Source: Dehalococcoidia bacterium
GTDB lineage: Bacteria; Chloroflexota; Dehalococcoidia; Lucifugimonadales; UBA3495
Reading direction: 5' to 3'
DNA length: 6,668 nucleotides
NCBI GenBank assembly: GCA_002746355.1
Contig: NVWX01000027.1
Span: 30,169 to 36,836 of the forward strand
This document shows, piece by piece, positions 5,520-6,668 of the stretch. The notes under the pieces are model-generated. The model was not told where the DNA came from and ran no database searches. It was given only the letters and a program-made list of their open reading frames with translations. How positions within the stretch are numbered: the first letter of the stretch is position 1; every line of letters begins with the position of its first letter. The position numbers and the translations under genes are program-made.

Positions 5520-6626
5520 ATGAAAAGCATCGAGATAGACCGCAGCAAGATGCTGAAGGACGACCCGGGCAAGGGCCACAACCGGTGGCACCCGGATATC
5601 ACCCCCATCTTGGAGGTGGACCCCGGCGAAGAAGTCTCCCTGGAGACCCGTGACGCCTCCGACGGGCAGATGAACGCCAACGTAACGGTCGATGACTTTC
5701 CCGGGTTCGCCGGAAAGGTGGGACACCCGCTGACCGGCCCGGTTTACATAAAGGGCGCCGAGCCGGGAGACCTGCTGGAGATCGAATACGTAGATGTCAT
5801 TCCCCAGTCCTACGGCTGGACCCGCAACCGTCCCGGCGCCGGGTTCCTGCGCGACCTGTTTCCCGACCCCTTCGTGGCCCATTGGGAGATGAGCGATGGC
5901 TGGGCGACGTCCAAGGACATTCCAGGCGTGAGGATACCCAATGGATCTTTCATGGGTACCGCTGGAATCGCGCCTTCTCGAGCCCAGTTGGAGAAGTGGA
6001 CCGAACGTGAAGCCGACCTGGTCCGCCGCGGCGGTACCGCCTTTCCCCCCGACGCCGAAGATGCGGTGCCCCAAGGCGTCATCGCATCGGAGGGACTCCG
6101 CACAATCCCGCCGAGAGAGAACTGCGGGAACGTGGACGCCAAGCAGCTCACCAAGGGTTCCCGGTTATTGATACCGGTAAACGTGCCTGGCGCACTCTAT
6201 TCGGCTGGCGACGGCCATTTTGCCCAGGGCGATTCCGAATGCTGCATCACGGCCATCGAGATGGGCGCCACCGCAGTGGTCAAATTCCATCTACAGAAGG
6301 GAGAGGCCGCCCGGAATAACATAATCTTCCCCCGGTTCGCCCATCCTGGATATTTCATCGCGCCGGAATGGGCCGTGCCCCGGAATTTTATCGCGACCAT
6401 GGGGATGCCCATCCGGGAGGACGGCACCCAGGAGGGCGAAGACCTGACGCTGGCGGCCCGAAACGCCCTGATTCAAATGATTGACCTGTTGAAAGAAAGG
6501 GGTTGGACCAAGGAACAGGCCTACGTCATCTGTAGCGTGGCGGTTGACCTAAAGATCAGCAACGTCGTCGACCTGCCCAACGTCACGGTTTCGGCGTTTT
6601 TGCCTGAAGGCATCTTTCAGGGGTAG
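5520..6626 (+). CDS. Acetamidase/formamidase family protein
   Basis: This 368-residue protein is in the FmdA/AmdA family, cytosolic enzymes that hydrolyse formamide, acetamide or other short amides to the acid and ammonia. Family signatures are in order: an N-terminal HNRWHPDITP (20-29), HPLTGPVYIKGAEPGDLL (69-86), GNVDAK (203-208), GALYSAGDGHFAQGDSE (224-240) and a C-terminal AYVICSVAVDLKISNVVD..NVTVSAFLP (334-362), which corresponds to the usual 'CSVAVDLRISQVVD' block. Length fits the family, which spans roughly 300 to 410. Where many members have GDGE-VCG after the GDGH motif, this one has GDSECC (237-242). TAGGAG lies 5 nt before the ATG and supports the start. Neighbours: it follows the TPP gene on the same strand, but a hairpin with a T run stands between them, so coupling may be partial. 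The exact amide is unknown. Only 42 nt of sequence follow the stop, and nothing is recognisable there. Confidence 0.93.
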   Translation: MKSIEIDRSKMLKDDPGKGHNRWHPDITPILEVDPGEEVSLETRDASDGQMNANVTVDDFPGFAGKVGHPLTGPVYIKGAEPGDLLEIEYVDVIPQSYGWTRNRPGAGFLRDLFPDPFVAHWEMSDGWATSKDIPGVRIPNGSFMGTAGIAPSRAQLEKWTEREADLVRRGGTAFPPDAEDAVPQGVIASEGLRTIPPRENCGNVDAKQLTKGSRLLIPVNVPGALYSAGDGHFAQGDSECCITAIEMGATAVVKFHLQKGEAARNNIIFPRFAHPGYFIAPEWAVPRNFIATMGMPIREDGTQEGEDLTLAARNALIQMIDLLKERGWTKEQAYVICSVAVDLKISNVVDLPNVTVSAFLPEGIFQG

Positions 6627-6668
6627 CTAAAAGTCGATTTGGGAGTGGATTTGGCGTTCAGATGGTCT

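Overview
The window is about 60% G+C and carries five protein-coding loci in a divergent layout. It looks like a bacterial chromosome. The best guess is Chloroflexota (a SAR202 or Dehalococcoidia-like lineage). The reasons are the lipoprotein with a Thr-Pro-rich tether, the stand-alone TPP enzymes, SDR and formamidase typical of those catabolic genomes, and the dispersed hairpin repeats between genes. This assignment is inference and could be wrong.

Minus-strand arm, read from right to left: a frameshifted Thr/Pro-repeat lipoprotein (3610 to 3021); a thiamine-pyrophosphate (TPP) enzyme of the acetolactate synthase/benzoylformate decarboxylase superfamily (2850 to 1135); and an NAD-type short-chain dehydrogenase/reductase (980 to 216). 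The TPP gene has its own strong-looking sigma70-type promoter at 2952-2980. The 154-nt gap before the SDR holds an imperfect inverted dispersed repeat. The first 215 bases of the window, downstream of the SDR, hold two further hairpin repeats and no gene.

Plus-strand arm: a second, different TPP enzyme (3757-5442), then an acetamidase/formamidase-family amidohydrolase (5520-6626). They are separated by 77 nt that contain a perfect 16-bp stem followed by a T run. The upstream promoter (3649-3677) has the same two hexamers and the same 17-nt spacer as the promoter of the other TPP gene (TTGACC-N17-TATCAT), with a 16-nt palindrome where transcription should start.

How the genes may work together is inference. 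The TPP enzymes would decarboxylate 2-oxo acids or make/break C-C bonds, the SDR would interconvert a resulting hydroxy/keto product with NAD(H), and the amidohydrolase would release ammonia from a small amide. There is no ilvN, ilvC or ilvD beside either TPP gene, so a biosynthetic branched-chain amino-acid role is not supported by context. No tRNA, rRNA, CRISPR array or transposase was seen. The most informative observations are the matching promoters of the divergent TPP genes, the operator-like palindrome, and the lipoprotein whose second half is recovered by removing a 2-nt duplication in its 24-nt repeats.
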